A DNA stretch of 63,580 bases, from assembly GCA_964503335.1 (NCBI GenBank), contig CAZCZZ010000016.1:1-63580 (forward strand). Reading direction: 5' to 3'. The stretch is from CAZCZZ01 sp964503335 (GTDB lineage Bacteria; Verrucomicrobiota; Kiritimatiellia; CAIVKH01). The translations under genes were made by a program, and so were the position numbers. Under the pieces are notes generated by a model. That model saw only the letters and a program-made list of their open reading frames with translations. It was not told where the DNA came from and did not search any database. Below, in pieces: positions 44,570 through 52,676 of the stretch (its first letter is position 1; each line of letters begins with the position of its first letter).

Positions 44570-45007
44570 TTACCAGGACATGCGGCCTTCGCGGGCCATG
44601 TCTTCGAGGTTGTCTTCGGTCAGTCCGATGTCCTGCATCTGCTTCTGACCCTCGGGCGTCTTCGCGTAGTCACGCATTTCCTGGATCTGGTCGTGGCCAT
44701 GCTCTGCAACGAGGAACGAGTAGTTCGCGGGATTCGTTACACCGTCATCGCCATCCCTCTCCGGACGCGGCGTGTCCTTGGGCAGGCCCAGCATCTGGTT
44801 CCGGACCTCCCAGGGCAAGTCAACGCCGGCGCTGTAGGTCTCGACGATGCGCTCCGGCGTTTCGTCCACCATGGCGGGCGGCTTATGCGCGGCAGGGGCC
44901 TTCTCGGCAGGCGGGAAAAGCGCGAAGTAGCCGGACATGAGAAGGTATCCCGCCGATACGGCGGCGCCGAGCATGAGCAGCTTGGTCGATAGGCTGGGGT
45001 TGTTCAT
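44570..45007 (-). CDS. Small membrane-anchored protein of the pseudopilin cassette
   Basis: A 145-aa protein with an N-terminal hydrophobic helix (about 9-30, LLMLGAAVSAGYLLMSGYFALF), a Pro/Ala-rich linker and a charged soluble part (ERIVETYSAGVDLPWEVRNQML). No family recognised. It starts 3 nt after the PilX-like gene stop, so it is the last gene of the minus-strand cassette and may be specific to it. Confidence 0.65.
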   Translation of the reverse strand: MNNPSLSTKLLMLGAAVSAGYLLMSGYFALFPPAEKAPAAHKPPAMVDETPERIVETYSAGVDLPWEVRNQMLGLPKDTPRPERDGDDGVTNPANYSFLVAEHGHDQIQEMRDYAKTPEGQKQMQDIGLTEDNLEDMAREGRMSW

Positions 45008-45010
45008 CGC

Positions 45011-46312
45011 TTAACCGGGTCCTTCCCGCCAGTCGGCAATGCTCAGCTTGGTGGAAAGGCGTGGATAAAAGGGCGGCGGCAGGGATGTAAACCGCGTGTC
45101 GAAGCCGTACTTCTTTGAATAGCCAGTGCTGGTTCCGCTTCCGTTAAATGTGCCTACAGCGCCGCGGCGCTCCTGGACGATGCTTCCCCACACATTCAGG
45201 TCGCCCCGCGGCGAGCCGGAACTGTGATTCACGACGGCGAAGCTGCCGTCCTCGCCGCTATCCTGTCCCGTGGCCATCATCGCCGCGTGGATCTGCGCAT
45301 TGTTCGGCATGGTCGTATCCACAAGAATATCGTCCTTCACGACGATCCCGACGGCATCATCGGATGAACTGTTCGTCGGGTGGTTGGCGTAGGTCAGGTG
45401 ACCTCGCAGGTAGGCATCCTCTTCGGCCACCAGGGTGATGCGACCATCGACTCTGCCGCTGACATGAACACGTCCGACCCGGTTCGTGCTCAGCCCGCCG
45501 GTCGTGTCCTTCACGTAGATGATGTTGTTCGTCCCGATCGTCATGGAATGGTTCGTCCAGCCCTTGCGCTGGTTCGTGATCCGCATGGTTGAATTGGTGA
45601 ACGTGACGAAGGTGTGGCCGGTCAACACGAGGCCATAGGACTGGGCCGACTCGAGAAGGCTGGTGAAGTTCACGTTCGCCATCGAATCCTGGTCCGCATT
45701 CAGCTCCAGCCCGTAGGCGAAGGTAGCCCCGTCCAGTGTGCCGCCGTACTCGTTCGTCGCGGTGGTCAGGCGATCATAGAAGTCGGCACCGTCGTTGCCC
45801 GTTTCATCGAAGTAGATCTTGGAATTCGAGTGGACGTGGCCGTAGAAGGATTCACCGCCGATGAAGTAGATGGCGCCGTTGTAATCCATCCACAGCGCAT
45901 ACTTCGCCCACGAGGGTTGCTCGACGCGCCGGGCCTGCACGATCCACTTCACTCCATTGACGACGCCTGTCGAGGAAATCACGTAGCTGAACGAGGCCGT
46001 GCGATCGATTCCGCAACTGAACGAACCGCCATTCAGTGTACGGTTCGTGTAATACGGGTCGCCCATCATGTCGCCATAGGTCGATACGGCCTGGCAGGCC
46101 ACCTCCAGGCCCGCCTCCGCGATATGGAAGGCACGCTCGCGCTGGAACGAACGGTCGGAATGCTTGCGATGCGTGACCGCGGCATTGACCAGCGCGCCGG
46201 CCACCATGCCGACCAGGAGAATGAAAATGACGGTCATCAGGAGGGTCGAACCCTCGCGGCCCGATGCAGTGGACCGGTTCGCAGGCGCTGTTGAATCGCT
46301 TGTCGTTTTCAT
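45011..46312 (-). CDS. PilX-like protein of the second cassette
   Basis: A 433-aa protein with GREGSTLLMTVIFILLVGMVAGALV near the N-terminus (PilX-type helix, no GFTLVE) and FHIAEAGLEVACQAVS. The long exported body contains FIGGESFYGHVHSNSKIYF, seen in PilX/DUF-type pilus tip proteins, and Thr/Asn-rich strands. Not closely similar to the tandem PilX-like pair. Two nt follow the upstream pseudopilin gene. Confidence 0.8.
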   Translation of the reverse strand: MKTTSDSTAPANRSTASGREGSTLLMTVIFILLVGMVAGALVNAAVTHRKHSDRSFQRERAFHIAEAGLEVACQAVSTYGDMMGDPYYTNRTLNGGSFSCGIDRTASFSYVISSTGVVNGVKWIVQARRVEQPSWAKYALWMDYNGAIYFIGGESFYGHVHSNSKIYFDETGNDGADFYDRLTTATNEYGGTLDGATFAYGLELNADQDSMANVNFTSLLESAQSYGLVLTGHTFVTFTNSTMRITNQRKGWTNHSMTIGTNNIIYVKDTTGGLSTNRVGRVHVSGRVDGRITLVAEEDAYLRGHLTYANHPTNSSSDDAVGIVVKDDILVDTTMPNNAQIHAAMMATGQDSGEDGSFAVVNHSSGSPRGDLNVWGSIVQERRGAVGTFNGSGTSTGYSKKYGFDTRFTSLPPPFYPRLSTKLSIADWREGPG

Positions 46313-46314
46313 GG

Positions 46315-46794
46315 TCAGTTCCGGAAGGTTACCGAGGTGTCATACCTGTTCGTTATCGTGGTCATGCCCGCCGATTCCACGATCCTGAACATGATGCCGC
46401 AGCTCGTGGCCGATACGCCGCAGGTGGAACTCAGGACGTTCTTTGCGAGAAGGCCGGCGTAGCTCGAGGACAGCGTGTTGCTCACGCCGTTGTACATGAG
46501 CCAGCGGTTGGTGTTGAAGGTCAGGATCCAGGAGTCGCCATCCGACCACCGGCTGACGGTCGTCAGGGCCGCCGAGCGCAGCCCGCCCGTGCTGAAGTTC
46601 ACGCCATACACCATGCGAGACATGGCACGGTCCGCGTCGATGTTGGCCGCCATCGTCAGCGTGCTCGGATACCAGATCTTGCGCGCGGTGACGTAGAGCC
46701 CGACGGTTCCGCTCGTGACCAGCACCATCACGCTGCTCGCAATCAGGACTTCGACCAGGGTGAATCCAAGTCGCTTTCTGGAGGTCTTCTTCAT
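46315..46794 (-). CDS. PilW/GspJ-like pseudopilin
   Basis: A 159-aa prepilin: KRLG/FTLVEVLIASSVMVLVTSGTV, then a GspJ/PilW-like body with ADRAMSRMVYGVN and a predicted disulphide-rich STCGVSATSCG. The ATG at 46794 lies 2 nt after the stop of the upstream pseudopilin gene; an earlier in-frame start would overlap that gene. Confidence 0.83.
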   Translation of the reverse strand: MKKTSRKRLGFTLVEVLIASSVMVLVTSGTVGLYVTARKIWYPSTLTMAANIDADRAMSRMVYGVNFSTGGLRSAALTTVSRWSDGDSWILTFNTNRWLMYNGVSNTLSSSYAGLLAKNVLSSTCGVSATSCGIMFRIVESAGMTTITNRYDTSVTFRN

Positions 46795-46796
46795 GG

Positions 46797-47198
46797 TCAG
46801 TGTATCGCGTCCACGATGATGGTTTCGTATCGCGTCGTGCTGTTCGCCTTCAGCGCGTAGTTGGTCCAAACCACACTGACGGCTAGGCTCTTCTCTTTCG
46901 AGTTGATCGAGGAAACCTGCACCGTTGCCCGGTACAGCGCGCTCGTCACCGTGTAGACGCCGACGTTCAGGTTCGTGTCCCGGAACGTGAAGCGCCGGCG
47001 CATTTCCATCTGTTCCCGGGCGAAATTCAACGCCTGGACCTGGTTCCGGGAATTGTACACCGCCTTGCCGGCGAAGCTGAACGCGGTCATGAAAATCGCG
47101 AGCCCGCCCACGAGGATCGCCGTCGCGAAAACGACCTCCATGAGCGTAAATCCCCCGCTCTTTCGTGAGCGACTAAACTGAAGTGTACGTGGTTGCAT
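46797..47198 (-). CDS. PilV/GspI-like pseudopilin
   Basis: A 133-aa prepilin, first gene of the minus-strand cassette. KSGG/FTLMEVVFATAILVGGLAIFMTA holds the cleavage site and Glu+5; QVQALNFAREQMEMRRRFTF is the PilV/GspI helix. The ATG at 47198 gives a leader of typical length; a GTG at 47234 is possible. Divergent from the TIR-like gene. Confidence 0.82.
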   Translation of the reverse strand: MQPRTLQFSRSRKSGGFTLMEVVFATAILVGGLAIFMTAFSFAGKAVYNSRNQVQALNFAREQMEMRRRFTFRDTNLNVGVYTVTSALYRATVQVSSINSKEKSLAVSVVWTNYALKANSTTRYETIIVDAIH

Positions 47199-47341
47199 TC
47201 TGGCCCAATTCAATAAAAGCATTACCTGTGCCACGGTTCGTTTCCGCCCCTACCCCGCCCCGCGCGGCTTCACGCTTGGCATCCGGTGCCATCGCGCTAT
47301 GCTGTTCGGAGGTATCCGCGCACCGCGGAGTTGGAGTTGGA

Positions 47342-47812
47342 ATGAAGAACAAGGTTCTTTTTGTATACCATTACGATCGCGATAGTTGGCGAGCCAATCG
47401 CGTGCTTCTCAACTGGAACGCCAAGGGAACATGGGACGTCGTCGGCGGCATGGATCTACAGACCTGGCAGAACGTGAAGATCCGGGGTGGCTTCGCCGTG
47501 AACCGCTATTTCACAGGTCTTTTGGATGGTACCTGCGCAACCGTTGTCCTCTACGGCCCTGAAACCAGCCGCCAGAACTACGTCCAGCACACCCTCGAGG
47601 AGAGCATCAAGCGCGGCAACGGCATCCTGGCCATCGATATCCACAACATCCAGGATCAGGACCTGAAAACGGATGCCAAGGGCGAGAACCCCCTCCACTC
47701 CCTGCCCAGCGGCAGCACACCGCCCGCCGGTCGATACCAGCAATACGACTGGGTCACGGCAAACGGACCATCGAACCTTGAATCATGGCTCGCGAAGGTA
47801 GCCAAACGCTAG
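47342..47812 (+). CDS. ThsB-like TIR-domain protein (DUF1863/MTH538 fold), orphan
   Basis: A 156-aa stand-alone protein. KVLFVYHYDRDSWRANRVLLNW, the central GFAVNRYFTGLLDGTCATVVLYGPETSRQNYVQ and the following RGNGILAIDIHNIQD match the MTH538 TIR-like fold that includes ThsB of Thoeris phage defence, which makes a cyclic ADP-ribose-type signal. No ThsA effector (SIR2/SLOG or membrane) is adjacent; neighbours are pseudopilins and a secreted repeat protein. GGAGTTGGA precedes the ATG. Function as defence is inferred. Confidence 0.72.
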   Translation: MKNKVLFVYHYDRDSWRANRVLLNWNAKGTWDVVGGMDLQTWQNVKIRGGFAVNRYFTGLLDGTCATVVLYGPETSRQNYVQHTLEESIKRGNGILAIDIHNIQDQDLKTDAKGENPLHSLPSGSTPPAGRYQQYDWVTANGPSNLESWLAKVAKR

Positions 47813-47901
47813 GTGAAGGATTCTCATTATTGCGAATGCGCGGCGCACAACTCTGTCCGGCCGGGCTTGGATTCCACCGTCTCGAACGCTAGCTTTGTCT
47901 C

Positions 47902-48651
47902 ATGAGTTCTTTCCTGCATAAGTCCCTACCAGTAGCCGTGGCCGCCTGGGTTTCCATCGCCGGACCCCTCCGGGCACAAGACGACCTCGAAGACGACCTG
48001 CGTGACCTCCAGGAAATGGCCGCCCGGGAGGCTGTGATTCCCTCCTGCTTCGGCGACAAGATCCGCATCTCCGCGCTGATCCAATCCAGCTCCGGCGTGA
48101 AGGTCGGCATCGTGGAAACGGAGTCCAAGGCCAGCTATCTCGTGCAGCCCGGCGAAACCGCCGGCGAAGTCGAGGTGGTTTCGGCCGACTACGAAAAGGA
48201 AACCGTAGTCCTCAAGCTGGGCACCGAAATCTGCACCCTCAGCCTCGCGAGCGATCCGAATGCCCCCGAGGTCTTCATCACCAGCGCGAATCCGGATTCC
48301 GGAATCTACCGCGGCGAGGCCATCGAGAACTTCCTGCGCGACAATCCGCAGGCACGCGACGAAGGCATCATCAAGTTCCCCCTCCCCATCATGCCCCCCG
48401 CGGTCGGCAAGGGCGAAGGCATCGAGCGCTTCCTGCGCGAGCATCCCGAGATCGCGGCCAAGATCGACCAACCCGTCGTCGGCAAAGGCGAAGGCATCGA
48501 GAAATTCCTCCGCGAACATCCGGAGATGAGGGTCGAGGAGTCCATCGATCCAACCGGCTTCGGACCCGGAATCGAGGAGCAGCTCCGACTCCATCCCGAG
48601 GCGCTCAGCAACCAGTTGCCGTTCGAAATCATTCCCCCCGAAGCGAAGTGA
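47902..48651 (+). CDS. Exported protein with GExIExFLRxHP repeats
   Basis: A 249-aa protein with signal peptide (about 1-25), an N-terminal domain of about 110 residues with CFGDKIRISALIQ, and four copies of a 12-residue motif: GEAIENFLRDNP (138), GEGIERFLREHP (171), GEGIEKFLREHP (196) and GPGIEEQLRLHP (221). The motif looks like a short amphipathic helix and is not a repeat I recognise. Its stop overlaps the GTG start of the glycosyltransferase, linking the two. Confidence 0.65.
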   Translation: MSSFLHKSLPVAVAAWVSIAGPLRAQDDLEDDLRDLQEMAAREAVIPSCFGDKIRISALIQSSSGVKVGIVETESKASYLVQPGETAGEVEVVSADYEKETVVLKLGTEICTLSLASDPNAPEVFITSANPDSGIYRGEAIENFLRDNPQARDEGIIKFPLPIMPPAVGKGEGIERFLREHPEIAAKIDQPVVGKGEGIEKFLREHPEMRVEESIDPTGFGPGIEEQLRLHPEALSNQLPFEIIPPEAK

Positions 48652-51203
48652 CCACACCCGCGCCAGCTTCCGCACCGCGTTCGGGCCGCACATGCATCTT
48701 CACCATAGCGGCAAAGAACTATCTCCACTACGCGCGCACGCTGCACGAGAGCATCGCGAAACATGCGCCGGACGCCGACCGCTGGCTCGTGCTCTGCGAC
48801 GGCGGCACGGCAGAAGACCTGAAAGACGAGCGCTTCAAGACCCTCCCGTTGAAGGACCTCGCCCTGCCCGACCGCGATCGCTTCATCTTCCAATACTCCC
48901 TGCTCGAGTTGAGCACCGCCATCAAACCCTTCGCCATCAACCATTTCTTCAAGTCCGGCTACGAACGCGTCATCTACTTCGATCCCGACATCTGCGTGTA
49001 CCGCGACTTGACCCGGATGCTGAAGGAGCTGGATCGCTGTGACGTCCTGCTGACGCCCCACATCACGCAGTTCCTCGATGACGGGAAGCGACCGGACGAG
49101 CGCGAAATCCTGATCTGCGGCGCCTACAACCTCGGCTTCGTCGGCCTGCGCAAATCGTCCAACACCGAGCGACTCGCCACGTGGTGGGAGCAGAAGCTCG
49201 AGCGCGATTGCGTGGTCGATATGAAGCGCGGCCTCTTCGTGGACCAGAAGTGGGTGGACCTCGTGCCGTCCCTCTTCGAGTCCGTCTGCATCTGCCGTGA
49301 TCCCGGCTGGAACGTCGCCTACTGGAACCTGCTGCGCCGCGACGTGACATTGTCCGGCAGCGACTACAGCGTCTCCGGGGTTCCCCTGACATTCTTCCAT
49401 TTCTCCGGTCTCGACTACGACAAGGGCGTGTTCAGCAAGTACCAGGACCGGTTCACGCTGCAGAACCTTCCGCCGGCCGTGAAATCGCTCGTCGAGGGCT
49501 ATTCGGCCGCGCTTCGCCGCCACGGCTATCCCGACACGACGAAGGAGCCCTACGCCTTCGGGACGTTCCACGACGGGACGCCTGTGCCCGACATCGCGCG
49601 TCGCATCTACCGCGAGCATCGCGACGAAATCGCCGACCGCTTTCCGCACATCCTCGGCAGCGGCTCCAACGCGTTCCTCGCCTACCTGAATGAACCCGCC
49701 GTCGAAAACGGTCGCAGCTCACCTTTCGTCACAAGGCTCGGCCTTGAGGTGCTCCGCAGCCGCGAGGACTTGGGCCTGCCGACCCAGTTCCCGGATCCGC
49801 TGGGAGCCCATGCTCGTGCTTTCGCCGAATGGTTTGTGGACGCAGGGAAGTCGTTCTGCAATCTGCCCGACGCCTTCATCGAACCCGTGCGCCGCGCCTT
49901 GCAGCGCGAGACTTCCTCCACTGCGGAAACCGACGGCGGCAGTACCGCGCTCAAGACCCTCTACAAGCTCGCCTGGCGCTTCAAGAACATCACCCACTTC
50001 TTCCTGCCCCTCGCCACCCGGCAGAAAATCCACGCGTGGCTTTTCCGCAGCGCCTACGCGAAAGATGGCGCCGCCTCGGCCCAAGCCCAGCCGCGTCGTG
50101 CCGACGGCCTCAACATCGTGGGCTATGTCCGCGCCGAACTCGGTGTCGGCGAGGCCGCGCGCTCGACAATTCGCGCGGCGACGGCAGCCGGAATCCCCTT
50201 CAGCGTCGTCGACTTCCGCAAAGGCACGGAATCGCGCATGGACGAGGAGTTCGGCGCGGCCAGCCATGCGAGCCCGGAATTCGGCATCAACCTGCTTCAC
50301 CTCAACGCCGAACAGATTCCGTTCGCCATCGCGGAGTTGGACAAATCGTTTTTCAAGAATCGATACACGATCGCATTCTGGAACTGGGAGTTGCCGGAGC
50401 TGCCGGAGGATTGGCTCGACTCGCTCCGCTTCGTGGACGAAATCTGGGCGCCGACCGATTTCTGCCACCGCGCGTTCAGTCGCCGTGTCCTTAAACCCGT
50501 CACGCACATCCCCTACTGCATCGACCTCGAAGTCGCCCCGGGTATGTCGCGCAAGGATTTCGGCATCCCTGACGACGGTGCCTTCGTGTTCCTCTTCATG
50601 TTCGACGCGTTCAGCATCCCGCAGCGCAAGAATCCGCTGGCCGCCGTGGAGTCCTACCTCAAGGCCTTGCCCTCGTTCACCCGTCCCACACGCCTCGTCC
50701 TGAAGGTCATCAACGGATCGGGCGAGAACGAAACGCTGAATGCAATACGCAGGTTCACCGCCGCAAATCCTTCCATCACCCTCATCGAGCAGTATCTGAA
50801 ACGACCCGAGTTGAACGCGCTCTTCCAGACGGCGGATTGCTACGTCTCGCTGCATCGCTCGGAGGGCTACGGCCTGACCCTCGCGGAATCCATGTACCTC
50901 GGAAAGCCCGTCATCGCCACGGGCTGGTCCGGCAACATGGACTTCATGACGCCGTGGAATTCCTTTCCCGTGAAGTACAAGCTTGTGGAAATCGATGAAG
51001 ATCGCGGTCCCTACAAGAAGGGCCAGATCTGGGCCGATCCCGACACCTCGCACGCCGCAGAGTGCATGATCCGGGTCGTCAACGAACCCGAACTCGCCCG
51101 CCGGATTGGCGAAACCGCGCGAGCCGACATCGCGCGCGACTGCGCACCCGCTCACGTCGGCGCAATCATCCGCAAGCGCCTGGCGGCGATTTGTGACCAG
51201 TGA
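48648..51203 (+). CDS. Two-domain glycosyltransferase
   Basis: An 851-aa cytoplasmic protein. The N-terminal half (about 15-330) is a GT-A type transferase with the metal-binding FDPDICVY (D112, D114), resembling GT8-like enzymes. The C-terminal half (about 485-845) is a GT-B/GT4 enzyme with LGVGEAARSTIRAA, INLLHLNAEQ and EGYGLTLAESMYLGKPVIATGWSGN. It likely adds two successive sugars to a surface glycan. Start is GTG overlapping the preceding stop (GTGA). The final CDQ and stop codon are encoded by a repeat arm. Confidence 0.88.
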   Translation: MTTPAPASAPRSGRTCIFTIAAKNYLHYARTLHESIAKHAPDADRWLVLCDGGTAEDLKDERFKTLPLKDLALPDRDRFIFQYSLLELSTAIKPFAINHFFKSGYERVIYFDPDICVYRDLTRMLKELDRCDVLLTPHITQFLDDGKRPDEREILICGAYNLGFVGLRKSSNTERLATWWEQKLERDCVVDMKRGLFVDQKWVDLVPSLFESVCICRDPGWNVAYWNLLRRDVTLSGSDYSVSGVPLTFFHFSGLDYDKGVFSKYQDRFTLQNLPPAVKSLVEGYSAALRRHGYPDTTKEPYAFGTFHDGTPVPDIARRIYREHRDEIADRFPHILGSGSNAFLAYLNEPAVENGRSSPFVTRLGLEVLRSREDLGLPTQFPDPLGAHARAFAEWFVDAGKSFCNLPDAFIEPVRRALQRETSSTAETDGGSTALKTLYKLAWRFKNITHFFLPLATRQKIHAWLFRSAYAKDGAASAQAQPRRADGLNIVGYVRAELGVGEAARSTIRAATAAGIPFSVVDFRKGTESRMDEEFGAASHASPEFGINLLHLNAEQIPFAIAELDKSFFKNRYTIAFWNWELPELPEDWLDSLRFVDEIWAPTDFCHRAFSRRVLKPVTHIPYCIDLEVAPGMSRKDFGIPDDGAFVFLFMFDAFSIPQRKNPLAAVESYLKALPSFTRPTRLVLKVINGSGENETLNAIRRFTAANPSITLIEQYLKRPELNALFQTADCYVSLHRSEGYGLTLAESMYLGKPVIATGWSGNMDFMTPWNSFPVKYKLVEIDEDRGPYKKGQIWADPDTSHAAECMIRVVNEPELARRIGETARADIARDCAPAHVGAIIRKRLAAICDQ

Positions 51204-51280
51204 CCTGTAACCTGTGTTCTGATGTGCGCGATCCGCCTTCGTTCAGGTCACAGGTTACAGATCACTGGTTACTGGTCACA
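51192..51280. repeat. Inverted repeat, TGTGACCAGTGACC family
   Basis: The left arm 51192-51216 (TGTGACCAGTGACCTGTAAC...) pairs with the right arm 51249-51280 (ending ACTGGTTACTGGTCACA); the right arm has one extra 7-8 bp unit. The arms consist of variants of CCAGTGACC, CCAGTAACC and CTGTAACC. The left arm contains the stop codon of the glycosyltransferase. Confidence 0.85.
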
Positions 51281-51282
51281 CT

Positions 51283-52326
51283 TCACCCCTCCGCTCGTTT
51301 CGCCAATTCCTCGACAATCTGCGGCAGCGAAATCGACACGTTCCACATCGGGTAATCGCGACGTAGTTTGTCCAAGCTCGTGATGTAGCAGATGTGGTCG
51401 CCGAGCCGGTTTTCGTCCACGTACTCGTATTCCATCTTGCGACCCGTCGCGGCTTCGGCGAGCGCGATGGCTTCCAGGATCGAGACGCTGTTCGCGCGGC
51501 CGCCGCCCAGGTTATAGACCTCGCCGCAGCGAGGCTGCTGGAAGTAGGCCTCCATGATGCGACAGACGTCGTAGGCATGGATATTGTCGCGCACCTGTTT
51601 GCCCTTGTAGCCGAAGATGCGGTATGGGCGTCCGATCTTGCAGCACTTGACCAAATAGCCGAGGAAGCCATGTTGCTCGACCGCTGCGTGCGCCGGACCC
51701 GTCAGGCAGCTTCCGCGAAAGCACACCGTCTTCAACCCGAAGTACAGCCCGTACTCCTGCACCATCAAGTCGGCAGCCGCCTTGCTCGCGCCGTAGAGGC
51801 TATGCGTGCAGCGATCGACGCGCATCTGTTCGTCGATGCCCTTCGCAAACGCCGGGTCGGCGTAGTCCCACCTCGTCTCCAGTTCAACCATCGGAATTTC
51901 ATTCGGCACATCGCCATAGACCTTGTTGCTGCTCAGGAAGCAGAACGCCGCCTCAGGCACATGGCGCCGCGTGGCCTCCAGGGCGTTTAACGTGCCCACG
52001 GCATTGATGTCGAAATCATCAAACGGTCGCTCAGCCGCCAGATCGTGGCTCGGCTGCGCCGCGGCGTGGATCACGAGGTCCGGACGTACCTCGGCGAAAA
52101 GCGCGAGCATGCCCTCACGGTCACGCACATCGAGGTCGCTGTGATGGAAGTTCCGCGCCTTCGCCCCGACGCTCCGGAGATTCAGTTCCGTATCGCCCTC
52201 CGGGCCAAAGAGGTTCCTGCGCATGTGATTGTCGACGCCGTGCACATCCCACCCCGCCGCGTCGAAATACTCAACCGCCGCCGACCCCACCAACCCGCTG
52301 CTGCCCGTTATGAGGACCTTCTTCAT
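51283..52326 (-). CDS. NAD-dependent epimerase (CDP-paratose 2-epimerase-like)
   Basis: A 347-aa short-chain dehydrogenase-type nucleotide sugar epimerase: Rossmann GSSGLVGS (8-15), HAAAQPSHD, SSNKVYGDVPN and the catalytic YGASK (Y178, K182). The SSNKVYGD element and overall layout fit CDP-paratose/CDP-tyvelose epimerases better than GalE. Probably provides an unusual sugar for the surface glycan assembled by the adjacent transferase. The exact sugar is not certain. Confidence 0.87.
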   Translation of the reverse strand: MKKVLITGSSGLVGSAAVEYFDAAGWDVHGVDNHMRRNLFGPEGDTELNLRSVGAKARNFHHSDLDVRDREGMLALFAEVRPDLVIHAAAQPSHDLAAERPFDDFDINAVGTLNALEATRRHVPEAAFCFLSSNKVYGDVPNEIPMVELETRWDYADPAFAKGIDEQMRVDRCTHSLYGASKAAADLMVQEYGLYFGLKTVCFRGSCLTGPAHAAVEQHGFLGYLVKCCKIGRPYRIFGYKGKQVRDNIHAYDVCRIMEAYFQQPRCGEVYNLGGGRANSVSILEAIALAEAATGRKMEYEYVDENRLGDHICYITSLDKLRRDYPMWNVSISLPQIVEELAKRAEG

Positions 52327-52415
52327 GACTCAAAACCATGAGCCAACGCCCCGCCCTTGGCGACATACTTCGTGCGTGACAAGCGCCCCCTCCGATGGCA
52401 AAAGGACACCATTCC

Positions 52416-52494
52416 TCGGGCGTTTAGCTCAGTTGGCTAGAGCGTTTCCTTGACATGGAAGAGGTCACAGGTTCAAGTCCTGTAACGCCCACCA
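52416..52494. repeat. Left att-like direct repeat (79 bp, contains tRNA-Val)
   Basis: Identical over 79 bp to 60596-60674; identity ends one base outside the CCA (C versus G) and two bases before the tRNA 5' end. Together the copies bracket the integrase-bearing segment. Confidence 0.85.
52418..52494 (+). tRNA. tRNA-Val(GAC), left copy
   Basis: A complete cloverleaf: acceptor GGGCGTT/AACGCCC, D-arm GCTC/GAGC, anticodon stem TTTCC/GGAAG with loop TTGACAT (anticodon GAC), T-arm ACAGG-TTCAAGT-CCTGT, discriminator A and encoded CCA. An upstream TGACA with a suitably spaced AAAAGG may be its promoter, and an intrinsic terminator follows. Identical to the copy at 60598-60674. Confidence 0.97.
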
Positions 52495-52503
52495 CCCCGC
52501 AAC

Positions 52504-52526
52504 CCTTCGAATACCGAAGGTTTTTT
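52504..52526 (+). terminator. Intrinsic terminator after left tRNA-Val
   Basis: CCTTCG-aatac-CGAAGG followed by TTTTTT. A second perfect stem, ATCGGGG-aat-CCCCGAT, lies just beyond at 52534-52550. Confidence 0.85.
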
Positions 52527-52676
52527 AACTTACATCGGGGAATCCCCGATCCTGAATCCTTTTATGTTACCAGTCCTGTGACCACTTTTTGACCGGATTG
52601 TCCCTTGTTTCAGGCGAGGATTCCGGGGATCATGATCTAAGTTGAGCAACAGCAGCGGGTGCCTCGCGGTGTCATC

